DNA of 16,667 bases from the NCBI GenBank assembly GCA_028285035.1, contig JANQQF010000175.1:1-16667 (forward strand), in the 5' to 3' direction. The DNA is from Phycisphaerae bacterium (GTDB taxonomy: Bacteria; Chloroflexota; Anaerolineae; 4572-78; J111). The position numbers and the translations under genes are program-made. Below the pieces are notes generated by a model. It saw only the letters and a list, made by a program, of their open reading frames with translations, was not told where the DNA came from and did no database searches. Shown in pieces: positions 13,483-16,667 of the stretch; positions within the stretch are counted from its first letter, which is position 1, and each line of letters starts with the position of its first letter.

Positions 13483-14562
13483 ATGCATCTGACGAAACGT
13501 TTTGTGTTTTTTCTATTTATCTTGATTTTTTCTGTACTTTTACCTCACCCCCTCTTAGCGCAATCAAGCCAGCAAGGGAGAATTGGTGGTGTCATCTTTA
13601 TTGATGTTGACCGGGATGGTAAAAAAGATGCGGAAGAAGGGATACTTGCAAACATTACCGTCACTCTGTCAGGACCGCATATTTCTTCACAATCGACCAC
13701 TAGTAGCCCTTTGGGAATCTATCAATTTAATCGACTGTCTGTTGGGGAGTATGAAATTACAGTTGATCTGAATGATGAAAATTTACCAAAAGATTATACC
13801 CCCACAACTGTCATCCCGATCAGTGTCTCAATGCCAACTGAGAAAACAAAAGAAGTTGATATTGGATTGGCCGCGTCTACCCTAATTTCATTAAATATCG
13901 ATGCCTATCCCCACATTGTCTATGAGTCGGAAGTTGTAAATTTTTCATATACTATTCTTAACAAGAGTGACGCGACCTCAATTAAAGATTTGACATTGCA
14001 TAGTAACGAGTTTGAATGGCTTCTTACTTCAAATACCAAAATTTCGGTGAACCCGAATAGCCTTTACCAACACTCCCACACTGCCCAATTAGGTGGTGAT
14101 GGCCTCTTTACTGAGACAGCCTGGATAACTGTGACTGACACAGCGGGCCTGCTGCATAAAACATCAGACTCATTTGTCGTTGATGTTATTAAGCGCCCTG
14201 ATTCAGATACCTTAGGGGTCTTGAATCTGGATGTAACTACACACCATTCGACAGTCTTGGCTGGCGAAACGATTGTTTATAGCTATACAGTTACAAATCT
14301 CACCTCTGATGACGTAATTGGAATTGTAGTTGAAGATAAGGACCTCGGTTTAATTTCTGGCATTGATCGTACCCCTTCATTTGCGCTAGCCCCCTTGGGG
14401 CGTCGGGTATTAACTGCCGCTACTGTCCTTTATGCAGATCGAACCACTGTGGCGCAAGTGAGTGGTATTAATGAACTCGATGATCTAGTGACAGATACAG
14501 ATCAATTGGATGTAATTGTCACCGGTCAACGATTTATCTATTTGCCTTTAATTGTTCGTTGA
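13483..14562 (+). CDS. Secreted protein with SdrD-B/Cna-B-like domain
   Basis: This 359-residue protein has a signal peptide (KRFVFFLFILIFSVLLPHP) ending near LLA-Q. Residues about 33-130 form an SdrD_B-like domain: GGVIFIDVDRDGKKDAEEG, ITVTLSG, then GIYQFNRLSVGEYEITV. Asp-rich D-x-D-x-D-G residues suggest calcium binding. Two further beta-sandwich modules follow (about 135-240 and 243-350), the second with AGETIVYSYTVTNLTSDDV, typical of DUF11-like repeats. There is no LPxTG sortase signal; the chain ends IYLPLIVR, a tail comparable to that of the propeller protein at 3226-4425. AGGA (13472-13475) is well spaced from the ATG. It lies divergent from the ECF sigma gene, but its visible promoter is of housekeeping type. 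Confidence 0.78.
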   Translation: MHLTKRFVFFLFILIFSVLLPHPLLAQSSQQGRIGGVIFIDVDRDGKKDAEEGILANITVTLSGPHISSQSTTSSPLGIYQFNRLSVGEYEITVDLNDENLPKDYTPTTVIPISVSMPTEKTKEVDIGLAASTLISLNIDAYPHIVYESEVVNFSYTILNKSDATSIKDLTLHSNEFEWLLTSNTKISVNPNSLYQHSHTAQLGGDGLFTETAWITVTDTAGLLHKTSDSFVVDVIKRPDSDTLGVLNLDVTTHHSTVLAGETIVYSYTVTNLTSDDVIGIVVEDKDLGLISGIDRTPSFALAPLGRRVLTAATVLYADRTTVAQVSGINELDDLVTDTDQLDVIVTGQRFIYLPLIVR

Positions 14563-14591
14563 TAAAACCACTTTTTCCTCTCCTCAAATTG

Positions 14592-14600
14592 TGGTAAAAT
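14592..14600 (+). promoter_or_regulatory. Extended -10 promoter of uvrC, near-leaderless mRNA
   Basis: TGG followed by TAAAAT (14595-14600) forms an extended -10 element; the region 17 bp upstream (TTTTTC, 14572-14577) is a poor -35. Transcription would start within 14606-14611, at or a few bases before the uvrC ATG at 14611. No Shine-Dalgarno sequence precedes that ATG, which agrees with leaderless translation. Confidence 0.5.
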
Positions 14601-14610
14601 ATCGCACACT

Positions 14611-16476
14611 ATGACAAGTGCGAAGATCCAAGAAATCCTCAAAAATTTACCAACTAAGCCTGGCGTTTATTTACACAAAAATGCTCAAGATAAAGTGATT
14701 TATGTGGGGAAAGCGGTTAACCTACGAAATCGAGTCCGCTCCTATTTCCACAAATCTGCCCAAACAAGTAGTGCCAAAACACGCCGCTTGGTGCAAGATA
14801 TCGTGGACATTGAGTTTATTGTCGCTGAGAGCGAGCTTGAAGCGCTTTTGCTGGAAAACACCCTGATTAAGAAATATCAGCCTCGCTACAATGTTCGTCT
14901 CAAAGATGACAAGCGATATCCTTACATAAAAGTCCACTGGCAAGACCCATTTCCCCGAGTAACCACAACCCGCCGTCTGCAAAATGATGGGGCGCGTTAC
15001 TTTGGCCCCTACACTGCGGCCTGGGCTGCCTATCAAACCTTGGATCTCGTTCGCAAAATTTTTCCCTATCTCACCTGTACCCGTCAGATTGATGGCAAAG
15101 ATGAACGGGCTTGTTTGTATTATCACATTGGTCGCTGTGCTGCCCCTTGTATTGGTGTTGTCGATGAGGCCGGTTATCGTGACATCATCGATCAACTGTG
15201 CGACTTTTTGGGGGGCAATATCGAACCGGTTGTGGCTGACTTGCAGCAGCAGATGGAGGCTGCGGCAGAGGCCCTTGATTTTGAGAAGGCCGCCCAGCTC
15301 CGTGATCAAATCAAAGCCATTGATCAGGTTGTCGAAAAACAAAAGGTCGTTAATACGGGAACAACAGATGAAGATGTGATTGCATTTGCTCGTGCTGATA
15401 ACGACGCCTGTGTCCAAATATTTTTTATTCGTGGTGGTAAATTGACCGGGCGCGACTATTTTGTCTTGGAAGGGGCTGCTGAGGATGATGATGACGAAAT
15501 TGTGACCTCCTTCCTCAAACAGTTCTACGACCAAGCCAGTCATATTCCCCCAGAAATCATTCTGCCTCAAGAAGTCGATGAGTTGTTGATTATTCGCAAC
15601 TGGCTCAAAAGTAAACGTGGAGCTGATGTTGCCTTGAAGGTGCCTCGATCAGGGAAGCCGAAGGAGCTGCTAGAAATGGCGGCCCAAAATGCCTCCGAAA
15701 CTCTGACCCACCTCCGGGCTCGCTGGGCCGCAGATGAGGCCAAACAGACGGAGGGATTGGCTGAGTTGCAGCAAGCCCTTGACCTCGCTGAACCGCCTGT
15801 TCGTATTGAGTGTTACGATATCAGTACCCTACAAGGGACAAACACGGTCGGCTCGATGGTGGTATTTGCCAAAGGGGTGCCCCGTAAAAGTGACTATCGC
15901 CGTTTCAAGATTAAAACAGTGGTCGGTCAAGATGATTATGCCAGCCTCAAAGAGATGTTGCGTCGTCGGTTTAAGCGGATGTCAGATGATGGCTACCAAA
16001 ATCAGAATAAGTTGGGTACCAAAAGCGAGAGCGACAACAGTTGGGCCTTAATCCCTGATCTAGTGATTATTGATGGAGGCAAGGGGCAACTCAATGCTGC
16101 CCTTGAAGTGCTTGATGAGTTTGAGCTACGTGATGCAATCTCGATTGTTGGGCTGGCCAAACGTGAGGAAGAGCTATTCCTCCCTGGTCACAGTGAGTCG
16201 TTGATGCTGCCGCGCAAATCGCAAGGCCTTTTCTTAATTCAACGCATTCGCGATGAAACTCACCGTTTTGGTGTGACCTATCATCGCAATCTACGCGGTA
16301 AAGGGGCCATCCGCTCCAGTCTTGACGACATCGAAGGCATCGGCCCCAAACGACGCAAAGCCCTGCTCAAGAAATTTGGCTCACTCGACAACATTCGAAT
16401 GGCCACGATTGATGAGTTGGCTGCTGTCCCTGGAATGAATCGTTCCGCTGCTGAGAGTTTGAAAGAGTCCTTATAA
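14611..16476 (+). CDS. uvrC: UvrABC excinuclease subunit C
   Basis: UvrC makes the 3' and 5' incisions at damaged DNA after loading by UvrB in nucleotide excision repair. The 621-residue length is normal. The GIY-YIG nuclease domain spans about 12-95 (GVYLHKN, then VIYVGKAVNLRNRVRSYF). Cys156, Cys168, Cys176 and Cys180 have the spacing 12-8-4 of the iron-sulfur cluster ligands reported for E. coli UvrC. The UVR motif that binds UvrB lies at about 207-240 (EALDFEKAAQLRDQIKAI). The RNase H-like second nuclease domain follows (about 390-550: IECYDISTLQGTNTVGSMVVF, then VIIDGGKGQLNAAL). Helix-hairpin-helix motifs end it (IEGIGPKRRKALLKKFGSLDNI). All key parts are present. It ends with tandem TAA codons and appears to be monocistronic. 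Confidence 0.97.
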   Translation: MTSAKIQEILKNLPTKPGVYLHKNAQDKVIYVGKAVNLRNRVRSYFHKSAQTSSAKTRRLVQDIVDIEFIVAESELEALLLENTLIKKYQPRYNVRLKDDKRYPYIKVHWQDPFPRVTTTRRLQNDGARYFGPYTAAWAAYQTLDLVRKIFPYLTCTRQIDGKDERACLYYHIGRCAAPCIGVVDEAGYRDIIDQLCDFLGGNIEPVVADLQQQMEAAAEALDFEKAAQLRDQIKAIDQVVEKQKVVNTGTTDEDVIAFARADNDACVQIFFIRGGKLTGRDYFVLEGAAEDDDDEIVTSFLKQFYDQASHIPPEIILPQEVDELLIIRNWLKSKRGADVALKVPRSGKPKELLEMAAQNASETLTHLRARWAADEAKQTEGLAELQQALDLAEPPVRIECYDISTLQGTNTVGSMVVFAKGVPRKSDYRRFKIKTVVGQDDYASLKEMLRRRFKRMSDDGYQNQNKLGTKSESDNSWALIPDLVIIDGGKGQLNAALEVLDEFELRDAISIVGLAKREEELFLPGHSESLMLPRKSQGLFLIQRIRDETHRFGVTYHRNLRGKGAIRSSLDDIEGIGPKRRKALLKKFGSLDNIRMATIDELAAVPGMNRSAAESLKESL

Positions 16477-16487
16477 TAAACATCGTA

Positions 16488-16504
16488 CCAGCGCAGAGCG
16501 TTGG
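16488..16504 (+). other. Short stem-loop after uvrC
   Basis: CCAGCGC (16488-16494) pairs with GCGTTGG (16498-16504), including one G-T wobble, around a three-base loop. There is no T-tract, so terminator function is doubtful. Confidence 0.35.
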
Positions 16505-16534
16505 AATCAGAAGAGTAGGCAAAGTTCACAATTA

Positions 16535-16570
16535 ATTATTCACAATCCACAATTGATAATTGTGAATAAT
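16535..16570. repeat. 12-bp inverted repeat in CACAATT-type repeat tract
   Basis: ATTATTCACAAT (16535-16546) is the exact reverse complement of ATTGTGAATAAT (16559-16570). The surrounding bases (from about 16526) repeat variants of CACAATT. This may be a small intergenic repeat, a weak terminator for uvrC, or a regulatory site of the next gene. Confidence 0.55.
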
Positions 16571-16635
16571 GGCTCATGAGTAGAAAAGGTGCAGAGATGG
16601 TAAAATAAAGAAAAAGAAAAGGATAGGACAACAGG

Positions 16636-16667
16636 ATGGAATTTCCGATCCAAGAATTGTTAGATTA
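16636..16667 (+). CDS. Start of a gene running off the window (3' partial)
   Basis: ATG at 16636 is preceded by AGGA (16625-16628) at a good 7-base spacing. The visible residues are MEFPIQELLD. Such a beginning recalls some zinc-finger-containing transposases, but ten residues cannot identify a family, so no function is assigned. Confidence 0.5.
   Translation, partial: MEFPIQELLD

Noticed and set aside
14722..15570. 282-residue minus-strand frame opposite uvrC
   Set aside because: uvrC is unmistakable on the plus strand, and the antisense product shows no domain or signal.

Overview
The window looks like chromosomal DNA of a fairly low-GC member of the Chloroflexota (Anaerolineae-type). This rests on style, not on a marker gene: an ABC-transporter lipoprotein with a Val/Glu-rich 'VTVEVE' linker, a TPT-rich exported protein, exported proteins ending in a short LP-[VIL]-[IV] tail, and an AapJ/AapQ-type amino-acid transporter. 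No rRNA, tRNA, CRISPR array or complete mobile element was seen.

Layout. 2-118 (+) is the end of an unidentified gene. 472-1644 (-) is a DUF3179-family lipoprotein whose reading frame is interrupted by one in-frame TGA. That TGA sits exactly where the family normally has the first Cys of a C-P-L-C motif, and a long stem-loop follows it at once. I read it as selenocysteine (U-P-L-C) with a bacterial SECIS element, so the two apparent genes are one selenoprotein. A bidirectional terminator (372-401) closes it. 1841-2053 (+) encodes a small four-Cys protein. 4425-2040 (-) is a two-gene unit for exported proteins: an NHL/SMP-30-like beta-propeller, then a Tat-exported protein resembling AttH/CrtC lipocalin-like proteins.

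5077-8260 (+) encodes a polar amino-acid ABC importer: a substrate-binding lipoprotein (AapJ/BztA type) and a permease (AapQ/BztB type), separated by an array of stem-loops and ended by a strong intrinsic terminator. The second permease and the ATPase are absent. The permease carries an extra extracytoplasmic insert that resembles lobe II of its own substrate-binding protein, including both cysteines. 8537-8752 (-) encodes a small CPxC protein with a highly structured 3' region.

12860-8955 (-) holds an ECF sigma factor, a FecR-like membrane protein that is its likely anti-sigma or sensor partner, and an exported lamin-tail-domain protein anchored by a C-terminal membrane segment. Across a 622-bp divergent region lies a secreted SdrD-B-like protein (13483-14562, +) with a good sigma-70-type promoter. 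Then comes uvrC (14611-16476, +), probably with a near-leaderless mRNA, and the first codons of another gene at the window edge.

The main points for follow-up are the selenoprotein with its SECIS and the substrate-binding-lobe insertion in the permease.
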